Origin: Bryobacterales bacterium
GTDB taxonomy: Bacteria > Acidobacteriota > Terriglobia > Bryobacterales > Bryobacteraceae
Reading direction: 5' to 3'
DNA length: 38,169 nucleotides
NCBI GenBank assembly: GCA_016789745.1
Contig: JAEUQF010000228.1
Coordinates: 1 to 38,169, forward strand
How positions within the stretch are numbered: position 1 is the first letter of the stretch; each line of letters opens with the position of its first letter. The notes below the pieces were generated by a model, which made no database searches, had not been told where the DNA came from, and saw nothing but the letters and a program-made list of their open reading frames with translations. Positions 7,137-15,646 of this stretch are shown in pieces. Made by a program: the position numbers and the translations under genes.

Positions 7137-8235
7137 TGCGCCGCTCGTTGCGCATCGCCGTAAGGTTGCGGGTGGCCTGTTCGGCATAGGCGCCGCCGTG
7201 CGGCAGACAGGCCTTGAAGTAGGCCGTCGCTTCGCGATACCGCTCCATGTGGTAGTTCGACCAGCCCAGATAGAACAGCACGGCAGCCTCGGTCTGCCCG
7301 GTGCCTTTCAGGTAAGGCAGGGCCGCCCGCAGCGCCTTATCGGCCGCCGGAAAGGCATTCGTGTTGACGTAAGCGTTGCCCAGCAGCAGATTGGCCGAGC
7401 CCAGGTAGTGTGCCTTGTTCTGTTCGAGGTCGGAATCCGGCTTTGCCGCCGACACAAGCTCGATGATGCGCGTGGCGCTGGCGATCACCTTCGGGTAGTT
7501 GGTGCGACGGTCCATGAAGATCTGCGCGGTGGCCAGCAGCGCGGCCACGTTATCTGGATCCTGCCGCAGCAGCCGGTCCGACACGGCCAGCACCTTGTTC
7601 GGATCGCCCAGCGACTGGTAGGCGTGCAGCAGATAGGGGTAAGTCTTCGCGACGTACTCGGAGGCCGGATAGGCGCTATTGAAGGCTTCCAACCGCATCG
7701 CCTGCTCGCGCGGACTGGCGGTGTCCACCGCTTTTCGAAAAATGGTGTATTCCTGCTCGGCCAATAGCCCCTTGGCCAGTTCCAGGTTCGCCGCCCAGGT
7801 GGCGGCGTCGAGATCACGAGGCGGTTGCGACTTCACCATGCGAGCGGATAGATCCAGCAGACGCTTTTGCCACACCGCGATCACGGCTGGATCGCCAAGA
7901 GCCTCGGCCGCCTTCCTGCAGCGCCAGAGGGCGTCGAAGTCGTCCGGATGCAGCACCAACAGCCGGGTGCCGAAGTCGATCACTTCCCGGTGGCGGTTTT
8001 CGCGCGCGTGATAGGTTTGCAGCCACTCCAGCAGGTAGGAAACCGCTTCATGTTTCGGGTGGTTCTGGAGGAACCTCTGGATCTCCTCCACCTTCCGCTT
8101 CGGATCGAGGTGATGGATCATCAGTTCAAGCACTTGGCCTTCGGGTGAGCCGGGGATGAACGTCAGCTTATAGCGTTCGGCCGCGGCGGGTCGCGGTACA
8201 AGAAGTACCAGCGCGAGCATACAGAGCAAAGGCAT
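7126..8235 (-). CDS. Secreted tetratricopeptide-repeat protein
   Basis: The 369-residue protein begins with a signal peptide (MPLLCMLALVLLVPRPAAA, likely cleaved after AAA) followed by helical repeats of TPR type through to the C-terminus. Recognisable units include the LLVLHPDDFDALWRCRKAAEAL, LLRQDPDNVAALLATAQIFM and AAVLFYLGWSNYHMERYREATAYFKA segments. The last two helices pack as a typical pair with W/Y-G-Y spacing. The protein should act in the periplasm as a scaffold; no catalytic residues are evident. The gene converges with the UvrC-like gene and shares the last 11 bases with it. Its start is 28 bases from a palindrome at 8263-8276 in the divergent intergenic region. Confidence 0.85.
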   Translation of the reverse strand: MPLLCMLALVLLVPRPAAAERYKLTFIPGSPEGQVLELMIHHLDPKRKVEEIQRFLQNHPKHEAVSYLLEWLQTYHARENRHREVIDFGTRLLVLHPDDFDALWRCRKAAEALGDPAVIAVWQKRLLDLSARMVKSQPPRDLDAATWAANLELAKGLLAEQEYTIFRKAVDTASPREQAMRLEAFNSAYPASEYVAKTYPYLLHAYQSLGDPNKVLAVSDRLLRQDPDNVAALLATAQIFMDRRTNYPKVIASATRIIELVSAAKPDSDLEQNKAHYLGSANLLLGNAYVNTNAFPAADKALRAALPYLKGTGQTEAAVLFYLGWSNYHMERYREATAYFKACLPHGGAYAEQATRNLTAMRNERRITE

Positions 8236-8262
8236 GGCGGTTCGCCTCGGGGAGAATTGGAG

Positions 8263-8276
8263 CTTCTGTACAGAAG
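8263..8276. promoter_or_regulatory. Perfect 14-bp palindrome in a divergent intergenic region (candidate operator)
   Basis: CTTCTGTACAGAAG is a perfect inverted repeat located 28 bases upstream of the TPR gene start (8235, minus) and 90 bases upstream of the plus-strand gene at 8366. Its size, symmetry and position fit a homodimeric repressor site. It contains CTGTACAG but not the CTGT-N8-ACAG spacing of proteobacterial LexA. I saw no clear -35/-10 pair for either gene, so its relation to a promoter is unknown. Confidence 0.35.
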
Positions 8277-8365
8277 ATCGTGCGTCTGGCGCTGCGACTT
8301 TAGGACTAAGGCTCTAGCCATACTGGAACCCTCCGGGATTTCCCGGCCAGTGGTAGGGTGGTGGT

Positions 8366-8983
8366 ATGAAGCTCCTGCTGTACGCCTGCCTGCTGGCCTT
8401 ACCGATGCTGGCCCAGAAGGATTTCCTGACCGCCGATGAGGTGGACCAGGTCCGCGAAATGCAGGAACCTAACGAGCGGCTGAAACTTTACGTAAAGTTC
8501 GCCAAACAGCGGCTCGCGCTGGTGGAGCAACTGCTGAGCAAGGAAAAGGCCGGGCGTTCGGCGATGATCCACGAGGCGCTGGACGAATACAACCGCATCA
8601 TCGAGGCCATCGACACGGTGGCCGACGACGCGCTGCGGCGCAAACTGGACGTTGCCCTGGGAAACGAGGCCGTAGCCGATGCCGAGAAAGAACTGCTGGC
8701 GAAGTTGCAGCAGTTTAAATCGCAGAAAACCCGCGACTATTCCCGTTATGAAGACGTGCTGGCCAATGCCATCGAAAACACGGAAGTCAGCATGGACCTG
8801 GCGCAGCAGGATCTAAAGGAACGCAGCACCGAAGTGCAGGCCAAGGACGCCCGCGAAAAGAAGAAGGCCGAGGAGATGATGACCCCGGCCGAACTAGCGG
8901 AAAAGAAGGCCGAGCAGAAGAAGCAGGCCGAAACCACCACCAAGCGCAAAGCGCCGACCCTCAAGCGAAAGGGCGAGAAGTAG
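8366..8983 (+). CDS. Secreted Lys/Glu-rich coiled-coil protein of unknown function
   Basis: The 205-residue protein has a short signal peptide (MKLLLYACLLALPMLAQ) and then an almost wholly helical, highly charged body. Heptad-like regions run from about residue 30 to 150 (for example LKLYVKFAKQRLALVEQLLSKE). The tail from about 165 to the end is strongly Lys/Glu/Ala-rich (EKKKAEEMMTPAELAEKKAEQ), ending in a basic stretch. I do not recognise a family. Proteins like this occur in Acidobacteriota as periplasmic hypothetical proteins. It is convergent with topA, 16 bases apart, with no terminator visible between them. Confidence 0.8.
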   Translation: MKLLLYACLLALPMLAQKDFLTADEVDQVREMQEPNERLKLYVKFAKQRLALVEQLLSKEKAGRSAMIHEALDEYNRIIEAIDTVADDALRRKLDVALGNEAVADAEKELLAKLQQFKSQKTRDYSRYEDVLANAIENTEVSMDLAQQDLKERSTEVQAKDAREKKKAEEMMTPAELAEKKAEQKKQAETTTKRKAPTLKRKGEK

Positions 8984-8999
8984 GCCCGCCCGTCCAGCT

Positions 9000-11450
9000 T
9001 CACGATCCAGCGTTAGCCACGGTTTCTTCCGGTGTCACCTCGATCGGGCGCTTGTACTTGCACTCGCTGTTCGGGCATTGTGCCACCGGGCCTGCCTTCA
9101 ACCACTTCTCGATCAGATACTTGCCGCTGCACTGCGGGCAGGTTTCGCGAATCGGCTTACCCCAGGCCACGAAGTCGCAGTCCGGATAGCGGTTGCAGCC
9201 GAAGAAGGTCTTGCCGCGTTTGCTGCGCCGTTCGACGATCTCGCCCTGGTCGCAGGTGGGACACGCCACGCCGATGGTCTTTTGCTTGACGTACTTGCAC
9301 TTCGGGTAGTTGGAGCAGGAGGTGAACTCGCCGAAGCGCCCCTGGCGCAGCATGAGGTTGCTGCCGCACTGCGGGCAGGGCTCGTCCAACTTGACGTCGG
9401 CCTTCTTCTGCTCGGTGGCCCCAATGCGTTTCGTCGTCTTGCAGTCGGGGTAGCCGGAACAGGCATAGAACGTACCGAAGCGGCCCTTTTTCAGCACCAT
9501 GGTGCGGCCGCAGTTTTCGCAATACTCTTCGGCGCCCTGCTCACTCAGGTCAGCATTGCCGACATCGGGCAGGTCCACCGTGAGTTCGCGCGTGTTGGTG
9601 CATTCCGGGTAGCCGGTGCAGGCGATAAAGCTGCCGTGCTTGCCCCATTTGATCACCATCGGCTTGCCGCACTTGTCGCACACCAGGTCGGTGGGCTTCT
9701 CCATGCGCTTAATGTCGGTCATGTTCCGCTCGGCGTGTTCCAGGTCTTTCTGGAACTTGCCGTAGAACTCCGACATCGCCTCACGCCAGTCGATCTTGCC
9801 GTCTTCGATTTCGTCCAACTCCTCTTCCATGCGCGCCGTGTAGCGCACATCGAACAGGTCATCGAAGCTCTCCACCAGAAGGTCCGTGACGACAAAGCCC
9901 AGTTCGGTGGGCACGAACTTGCCGCCTTCCTTCTTCACGTACTCGCGCTCCTGAATGGTGCTCAGGATGGAGGCGTAGGTGGACGGACGGCCCACGCCGT
10001 CGCTTTCCAATTCCTTCACCAGCGTCGCTTCGTTGTAGCGCGCCGGCGGTTCGGTGAAGTGCTGCTCGGGACTGATGGCGCGGAACTTCAGAACCTCGCC
10101 CGGCGTCACCGCGGGCAGGCGATTCTTCAGCTCATCGTCTTCCTCGTCCTTGGCGTCCTTGCCCTCTTCGTAAACAGCCAGGAAGCCGTCGAACTTGGGC
10201 ACGGACCCGGTGGCGCGGAACAGGTACTTCGCGTTGTCCTTGCCGTTGGCCGACACTTCGATCGTGGTTTGATCGAACAGCGCCGGATTCATCTGTGACG
10301 CGACAAAGCGCATCCAGATCAGCCGGTACAGTTTCCATTCATCCTCGGCTAGCAGGCTCTGCAACTCTTCCGGCGTACGCATGGCCGCCGTGGGGCGGAT
10401 GGCTTCGTGCGCATCCTGCGCATCCTTCTTACTCTTATAGACGTTCGGGCTATTGGGCAGGTACTGCGCCCCATAGCGCTTGGTGATCAGGTCCCGGACT
10501 TCGGTGAGCGCATCGCCCGACACACGCGTCGAGTCGGTACGCATGTAGGTGATCAGGCCGACCAGGCCTTCCTCACCCAGTTCGACGCCTTCGTACAGCC
10601 GCTGCGCCAGCATCATGGTGCGTTTCACCGAGAACCGCAGCTTGCGCGAAGACTCCTGCTGCAGCGTGGAAGTGATGAACGGCGGAACAGCGTTGCGCTT
10701 CTTTTCCTTCGTAACGACCGAATCCACCGTGTACGGCACGCCATCCAGATTGGCGACAATGCTGTCGGCGCCCTCCGCGTTCGGAATGCGGAGGTTCTCA
10801 CCGTTCAGCTTCATCAGCCGCGTGTTGAGAATCGGCGGCTTCTTGGCGTTCAGTTGGACGTCGATCGTCCAGTATTCTTCCTTCTGGAAGGCGCGGATCT
10901 CGCGCTCACGGTCGACAATCAGCCGCAGCGCGACGGTTTGCACACGTCCGGCGGAAAGGCCGCGACGGACCTTGTCCCACAGCAGCGGGCTAATTTTGTA
11001 ACCTACCAGACGGTCGAGCACGCGGCGCGCCTGCTGGGCCTGCACCAGGTTCACGTCCACCTGCAGAGGCTGCTCGAAAGCCTTGCGAATGGCCGCCGGG
11101 GTGATTTCGTTGAAGCGGACACGGAAGATCTGCGGGGCGTCCTTCGCCTTCGTCTGCAGTTCTTCCTGTAGATGCATACAGATGGCTTCACCTTCGCGAT
11201 CAGGGTCAGCCGCCAGGTATACGGTTTCGGCGCCCTTGGCTGCCTGCTTGAGCTCAGTAATGAGCTTCTTTTTGCCCTCGATGACGGCGTAGTTCGGCTC
11301 GAAGTCCTTCTCCACCGCGACCGCGAGGTCGTTCTTGGGAAGATCCTTGATATGCCCCAAAGACGCCTTGACGACGAAGTTGCGGCCGAGATACTTGCCG
11401 ATCGTCTTCGCCTTGGTCGGCGACTCAACGATGACCAGAGATTTTGACAT
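9000..11450 (-). CDS. topA: DNA topoisomerase I (type IA)
   Basis: The 816-residue enzyme relaxes negative supercoils by transient single-strand breakage. The TOPRIM domain is at the N-terminus (LVIVESPTKAKTI with Glu9; DPDREGE at 82-88 for Mg2+). The catalytic tyrosine is Tyr302 in GLITYMRTDST, followed by Arg304. The C-terminal part has five four-cysteine zinc ribbons (CDKCGKP, CENCGR, CPQCGSN, CPTCDQG and CPQCSG, each with a partner CxxxxxC-type pair), more than the three of E. coli TopA. The ATG at 11448-11450 gives the canonical MSKSLVIVESPTK. dprA lies 156 bases upstream on the same strand, an association of topA and dprA seen in many bacteria. Confidence 0.97.
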   Translation of the reverse strand: MSKSLVIVESPTKAKTIGKYLGRNFVVKASLGHIKDLPKNDLAVAVEKDFEPNYAVIEGKKKLITELKQAAKGAETVYLAADPDREGEAICMHLQEELQTKAKDAPQIFRVRFNEITPAAIRKAFEQPLQVDVNLVQAQQARRVLDRLVGYKISPLLWDKVRRGLSAGRVQTVALRLIVDREREIRAFQKEEYWTIDVQLNAKKPPILNTRLMKLNGENLRIPNAEGADSIVANLDGVPYTVDSVVTKEKKRNAVPPFITSTLQQESSRKLRFSVKRTMMLAQRLYEGVELGEEGLVGLITYMRTDSTRVSGDALTEVRDLITKRYGAQYLPNSPNVYKSKKDAQDAHEAIRPTAAMRTPEELQSLLAEDEWKLYRLIWMRFVASQMNPALFDQTTIEVSANGKDNAKYLFRATGSVPKFDGFLAVYEEGKDAKDEEDDELKNRLPAVTPGEVLKFRAISPEQHFTEPPARYNEATLVKELESDGVGRPSTYASILSTIQEREYVKKEGGKFVPTELGFVVTDLLVESFDDLFDVRYTARMEEELDEIEDGKIDWREAMSEFYGKFQKDLEHAERNMTDIKRMEKPTDLVCDKCGKPMVIKWGKHGSFIACTGYPECTNTRELTVDLPDVGNADLSEQGAEEYCENCGRTMVLKKGRFGTFYACSGYPDCKTTKRIGATEQKKADVKLDEPCPQCGSNLMLRQGRFGEFTSCSNYPKCKYVKQKTIGVACPTCDQGEIVERRSKRGKTFFGCNRYPDCDFVAWGKPIRETCPQCSGKYLIEKWLKAGPVAQCPNSECKYKRPIEVTPEETVANAGS

Positions 11451-11562
11451 AACAGCTTTTTTTAGAATGACTTAGACCGTAAACACAACCCAGCCCGGAC
11501 ACCACCGCTACGGGGACACCCCGTTTTAGGGCTCCGACGTTGAATACTGTGGCAGATCCGGT

Positions 11563-11582
11563 ACCGGGCTGTCAAACCCGGT
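11563..11582. other. Hairpins in the dprA-topA gap; no gene seen
   Basis: The 156-base gap between dprA and topA holds two short inverted repeats. ACCGGG at 11563-11568 pairs with CCCGGT at 11577-11582. Near 11510-11526 there is an ACGGGG-ACA-CCCCGT hairpin whose T-run (TTTT) lies on the plus strand, the wrong direction for dprA read-through. Neither is a convincing minus-strand intrinsic terminator. A TTGACA on the minus strand at 11576-11571 has no acceptable -10 box at the normal distance. Confidence 0.3.
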
Positions 11583-11606
11583 CCGGCGGCCTGGCAGGAA
11601 TACGGC

Positions 11607-12749
11607 CTACCATACTTTGATGTATTTCTTGCCCGCAAGTTGCCGGACAAGACCCATCATCTCCAGTTCAAACAGCGCGGCAATGAGTTCGGAAGTGGAG
11701 TATTGCGGCAGGTTTTCAATGAGCGTATCGATGTCGGCGGGGTCATCAACTCGAAGGCTGGCTAGCAGGTCGCGGGCGGCCGGCGAGTCGAGTTCCGGAG
11801 CCAGCGTCGCCTGGTGCGGGGTGGCCGGGCTGTGCTTCGATTCGTGCAGGGCACGACGGTCTGCCGGACACAGTTCGCTCAGGATATCCTCTGCTTCCTG
11901 TACCAGCTTTGCTCCTTCTTTAATAAGGAGATTCGGGCCCCAGCTCATCTTGTTCGTGATGTTGCCAGGCACGGCGAATAGTTCCCTGCCCTGCTCGATG
12001 GCCAGGCGCGCCGTAATCGCGGATCCGCTGTACCGGGCACCCTCCACTACGAGGATGCCGGCACTCAGCCCGGAAACGATTCGATTGCGAATAGGGAAGT
12101 TTTGGGGGTAAGCAGGCGTGCCCATCGGGAATTCCGAGAGCAGCAGTCCCTTGGAGGCGATCTCTTCGGCGAGCTTGCGATTCTCTGCTGGGTACACCAG
12201 GTCGACCCCGCATCCGAGCACGGCTATCGTATTTCCCGTTACATCCAGGGCCGCACGATGCGCTGCGGTGTCGATGCCGCGGGCCATGCCGCTGGCAATC
12301 GTCAGTCCCGCCAGCGCCAGGTCCCGCGACAAATGATCGCACGCCGCAGTACCGTAGGCCGACGGCCGCCGCGTCCCCACCACGCCGATGCTGACGGTAT
12401 GGAGCAGATCCAGCCGGCCCCGGGCGAACAAAACGGGAGGCGGATCGTACACCATTCGTAATCTCTTAGGATAAAAAGGATCACCCAACGCCACCAGGCG
12501 GGTCCCGGTCGCCAGCATTTTGTGCTGCTGCGTGACCGCATCGTCGAAGGTGCAGCCGCCGGCGATGCTGTTTGCCACCGCGGACGGCAGGCCGAAGTAT
12601 TCCAACTCCTCCACGGAGGCACGAAACACCTTTCGCGCCGAGTCAAAGTGTTCAATCAGTTGGCCGGCTTTTCTGGTCCCCAGACCGGGCAGAAGGCGAA
12701 GCGCCAACCAGTAGATCTGTTCATCGCGGTCGATATCGGTGGCTGTCAT
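11607..12749 (-). CDS. dprA: DNA-processing protein DprA
   Basis: The 380-residue protein loads RecA on incoming single-stranded DNA during natural transformation. The N-terminal SAM-like region (LALRLLPGLGTRKAGQLIEHF) is followed by the extended Rossmann fold of the family: SIGVVGTRRPSAYG, LTIASGMARGIDTAAHRAAL, TIAVLGCGVDLVYPAENRKL, GLLLSEFPMGTPAYPQNFPIRNRIVSGLS and VVEGARYSGSAITARLA. A winged-helix-like C-terminal domain runs from about residue 315 to the end. Length and order are normal. It precedes topA on the same strand and is divergent from the outer-membrane barrel gene at 12870. Its presence, with pilD in the same window, is compatible with competence but does not show it. Confidence 0.96.
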   Translation of the reverse strand: MTATDIDRDEQIYWLALRLLPGLGTRKAGQLIEHFDSARKVFRASVEELEYFGLPSAVANSIAGGCTFDDAVTQQHKMLATGTRLVALGDPFYPKRLRMVYDPPPVLFARGRLDLLHTVSIGVVGTRRPSAYGTAACDHLSRDLALAGLTIASGMARGIDTAAHRAALDVTGNTIAVLGCGVDLVYPAENRKLAEEIASKGLLLSEFPMGTPAYPQNFPIRNRIVSGLSAGILVVEGARYSGSAITARLAIEQGRELFAVPGNITNKMSWGPNLLIKEGAKLVQEAEDILSELCPADRRALHESKHSPATPHQATLAPELDSPAARDLLASLRVDDPADIDTLIENLPQYSTSELIAALFELEMMGLVRQLAGKKYIKVW

Positions 12750-12869
12750 GCATCACCCTGCTATTGTGGTGTCCGGAACACGGGGAGAATCTCCAGTAAA
12801 GTTGCGGACTTGGTGGCTTTGTGCCCGTGGCGCCCGGATTTGGCATCCAACATGCTACGCTGAGGCTGG

Positions 12870-14075
12870 TTGCGACTGCGAACTTTACTCGCCTTTCTGG
12901 CACTCTTTTTCTCCCCCCAACTCCCCGCTCAGACTCGCGCGAGTGAGATTGAGACGGAACGCGACCGCAAGTCCGCCCAACTGACCCCGGAATCGCCAAC
13001 GCGAAGCGAGAGTCTCTTCGGCCGGCTTTTTCAGCGGGAAAAGGTAGACCGTATGCTGGGACGCGTAGAAGGCATGCGGCTGGCCTTTGGCGGCGGCTTC
13101 ACGGGGTCGGGCTTCGGCTTGGGCGCTGACTACGAGTTATACAACCGCGCCCGGACCATGTCCTTCTACGGCGGTGTCCGCGGCTCAATTCGCAAGTACT
13201 ACCGTTTCGACGCCGGCCTGCGCTTTCCCTACCTGCTGGGCGGACGCGGCTTCGCCAGCCTCGACTTGCAGCGCATCTACGCCCCGCGCGTCGAGTATTA
13301 CGGGCCCGGCAACGACAGCCGCGAAGAGAACCGTACCAGCTATCTGCTGGAGCGCAATTCCATCGGTGGCAGCTTGGGCGTGCGGCTTTCGCGCCGGCTG
13401 AGCATCGGTTTGGAGGGCGGCGGGTTGGGGGTGAATATCGGGCGCGGGCAGAATCCCGATTTCCCGTCGATCGAGCAGCGCTTCCTGCCCGCCGTGACGC
13501 CGGCCGTGAACGAACAGCCGCACCATGTTTTGGGCGGCGGTTTTCTGCACTGGGATACGCGCCGCAATCCGGGGGCCCCACGCACCGGCCAGAGTTTCCG
13601 CGCCCAGTACATGCAGTACCATGACGTGAAGCTGAGCCGCTACTCCTTCCGCCAGTTTGAACTCGACCTGCAGCAGTACATCCCGCTGTTCAACGAGCGG
13701 CGCGTAATCGCGCTGCGCGGCTACGGCATGCTCGCCGACCCCGACCACGGCAACCAGATCCCCTTCTTCCTGCAGCCCACTTTCGGCGGCCCGCGCTTCG
13801 GTCGCGGCTTTCACCGCTTCCGCTACTACGACCAGAACATGCTGGCGCTGACGGCCGAGTATCGTTGGGAAGTGGCTTCCGGGCTGGATATGGCTCTGTT
13901 CTGGGATGGCGGCCGGGTATTCCATCTGGCCAAGGACATCACCTTGAAAAACCTGCAGCACTCGGCGGGAATCGGATTTCGGGCGCATACGCGGGAGCAG
14001 ATGCTGGTCCGCATCGACGCAGGCTTCAGCCGGGAAGGAGTGCAGGTTTGGCTGCGTTTCGACAACGTTTTCTAG
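12870..14075 (+). CDS. Omp85/BamA-type outer-membrane beta-barrel protein without POTRA domains
   Basis: The 401-residue product has a signal peptide (RLRTLLAFLALFFSPQLPAQ) and a short linker to about residue 65. From about residue 68 onward it is a barrel with alternating aromatic/glycine strands (LAFGGGFTGSGFGLGADYEL, FRAQYMQYHDVKLSRYSFRQFELDLQQYIPL, MLALTAEYRWEVASGLDMALFWDGGRVF). It ends in Phe, as outer-membrane barrels do (VWLRFDNVF). The GGPRFGRGFHRFRYYD stretch resembles the conserved RGY/RGF loop motif of the Omp85 superfamily. No POTRA repeats are present, so it resembles the bacterial surface antigen (D15) barrel alone. The start is TTG at 12870. The next gene starts inside its last codons, so the two proteins are probably made together. 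Confidence 0.8.
   Translation: MRLRTLLAFLALFFSPQLPAQTRASEIETERDRKSAQLTPESPTRSESLFGRLFQREKVDRMLGRVEGMRLAFGGGFTGSGFGLGADYELYNRARTMSFYGGVRGSIRKYYRFDAGLRFPYLLGGRGFASLDLQRIYAPRVEYYGPGNDSREENRTSYLLERNSIGGSLGVRLSRRLSIGLEGGGLGVNIGRGQNPDFPSIEQRFLPAVTPAVNEQPHHVLGGGFLHWDTRRNPGAPRTGQSFRAQYMQYHDVKLSRYSFRQFELDLQQYIPLFNERRVIALRGYGMLADPDHGNQIPFFLQPTFGGPRFGRGFHRFRYYDQNMLALTAEYRWEVASGLDMALFWDGGRVFHLAKDITLKNLQHSAGIGFRAHTREQMLVRIDAGFSREGVQVWLRFDNVF
14033..14040 (+). promoter_or_regulatory. Shine-Dalgarno that fixes the TTG start at 14048
   Basis: GGAAGGAG at 14033-14040 lies 7 bases before the TTG at 14048-14050, inside the last codons of the barrel gene. No comparable site precedes other in-frame starts, and this start gives a proper signal peptide. 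Confidence 0.75.
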
Positions 14076-15643
14076 CCGCCGTGGCACTGGCCGGAGCCTT
14101 GGCCCACTCGGCCAACGCCCGCAAGTTCTACGAGGACGACCCGCTGGAGCGCACACCCCCGCCCCGCTATGTCAAAGATGTCCGCTTCCGGCCGCTGAAC
14201 GAAGTGGTGGACGCGGTGGAGCAGACGCTGGGCCGCTCCCCGGATCCGTTTCGCAAGGCGCGTAACGTCAATACCATTGACGAAGTCCCCGATGGCGAAT
14301 GGTTCGTCAACCGGCACGCCGTTCGCCGTCTGACTCCGCGGCAACTCTCCGCCGGGGCCGGCCTGGATGCCGCCCCAAGTGAAACCGGCAGTTGGGAAGT
14401 CACGGGTTGGAAGGAAGGCAAGACCCCAGGCTTCCAGTTTCGTGACGAGAACGGCCGCACCTACTATCTGAAGCTGGACCCGCCCATGTACCCGGAACTG
14501 GCGTCATCGGCCGAAGTGTTGGGGTCAGTCTTTTTCCACGACATGGGGTATCACGTGCCCCAGAACTACATCGTGCGCTTCCGGCCCGACCAGTTGCAGA
14601 TCGGCAAGGGCACGACCATGCCGTGGGGCACCGGCCGCACACGGCCCCTGACGCGGGTGGACGTGCTGACGCTGCTGCGCAACCAGCCGCGCGACAGCCA
14701 GGGCCGCATCCGCGCCGCCGCGAGTCTGAGACTCGACGGCACTCCCAAGGGACCTTTCCGCTATCACGGCACCCGCCAGGATGACCCGAACGATATCGTC
14801 GCGCATGAGCATCGCCGCGAGTTGCGCGGCCTGCTGATTCCGGCGTCATGGCTGAACCACACCGACGTGAACGCGCTCAACACGCTCGACATGCTGGTGG
14901 AAGAAGGCGGCCGGCGCTTCCTGCGTCATCACCTGGTGGATTTCGGCTCCATCCTCGGCAGTGACAACGTCGCGCCGAAGACGCCTCGGGCCGGCTTTGA
15001 GAACCTCGTCGAGAGGCGTCCCACGCTGATCCAGATCTTCAGCCTGGGCGCCGTAGTTCCGGACTGGGCGCGTGCAAAGTACCCGGATATGCCTTCGGTG
15101 GGCCGCTTCGAAGCCGACTTCTTTGAGCCCGAGCGCTGGAGCCCCCGCTATCCGGTTCCGGCCTTCGCCGCCGGCCGCGCGGACGATTGGTATTGGGGCT
15201 TGAAGCTGGTTCTGGCATTCACCGAGCAGGACATCCGGGAGGTGGTGCGGCGCGCCGAATACACCGATCCCGCCGCAACGGAATGGGTGGTCCAAACGCT
15301 GGTGAAGCGCCGCGAGAAGCTTGCGCGCCACTATCTGGGCCAGGTGCTGTCGCTTGACGAGTTCGCCATCTCGGAAAACCGCCTCTCGTTCCGCGATACC
15401 GCCGCTCATAATGGGTTCCCCAGGGAACGCGCGCTCTCCTACCAGTGGAGCCGCTTCGATAACGACTCGGAGCGCCACACCCGCGTCCCCGGCAACGGAC
15501 CGGACGTGCCTTCGGCGTTACGGGATCTGCCCACGGGCAGCTATGTTTCGGTGCTGGTGAAAGACGGCGGCGGCAAGGAACTGACGGCTTACTTCCGGCG
15601 CCGCGCCGATGGCTGGCAATGGGTTGGACTGGAGCGGCTGTAG
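14048..15643 (+). CDS. Exported protein with kinase-like active-site landmarks
   Basis: The 531-residue product starts with a signal peptide (LAAFRQRFLAAVALAGALAHSANA). I do not recognise a named family, but the order of residues fits a protein-kinase or HipA/FAM20-like fold. K142 in YYLKLD resembles the beta-3 lysine. E156 in SSAEVLGSVFFHDMGYHVP resembles the alpha-C glutamate plus the GxxVP strand of HipA-like kinases. H271-x-D273-x4-N278 in LNHTDVNALN matches the HxDxxxxN catalytic loop. D298-F-G in HHLVDFGSILGS matches the metal-binding DFG. The spacing K142-D273-D298 is somewhat longer than in PKA. A glycine-rich loop is not evident. The C-terminus (after about 410) is helical then a small beta domain. 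The gene overlaps the barrel gene by 28 bases. A kinase role is inference. Confidence 0.75.
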   Translation: MAAFRQRFLAAVALAGALAHSANARKFYEDDPLERTPPPRYVKDVRFRPLNEVVDAVEQTLGRSPDPFRKARNVNTIDEVPDGEWFVNRHAVRRLTPRQLSAGAGLDAAPSETGSWEVTGWKEGKTPGFQFRDENGRTYYLKLDPPMYPELASSAEVLGSVFFHDMGYHVPQNYIVRFRPDQLQIGKGTTMPWGTGRTRPLTRVDVLTLLRNQPRDSQGRIRAAASLRLDGTPKGPFRYHGTRQDDPNDIVAHEHRRELRGLLIPASWLNHTDVNALNTLDMLVEEGGRRFLRHHLVDFGSILGSDNVAPKTPRAGFENLVERRPTLIQIFSLGAVVPDWARAKYPDMPSVGRFEADFFEPERWSPRYPVPAFAAGRADDWYWGLKLVLAFTEQDIREVVRRAEYTDPAATEWVVQTLVKRREKLARHYLGQVLSLDEFAISENRLSFRDTAAHNGFPRERALSYQWSRFDNDSERHTRVPGNGPDVPSALRDLPTGSYVSVLVKDGGGKELTAYFRRRADGWQWVGLERL

Positions 15644-15646
15644 CGG

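Noticed and set aside
9078..10298. 406-codon plus-strand open frame
   Set aside because: Antisense to topA; composition is the reverse-complement shadow of that gene.
11510..11530. ACGGGG-ACA-CCCCGT hairpin with T-run as dprA terminator
   Set aside because: The T-run is on the opposite strand, so it would not end dprA transcription.
11571..11576. Minus-strand TTGACA as topA promoter
   Set aside because: No -10-like hexamer at the right distance.
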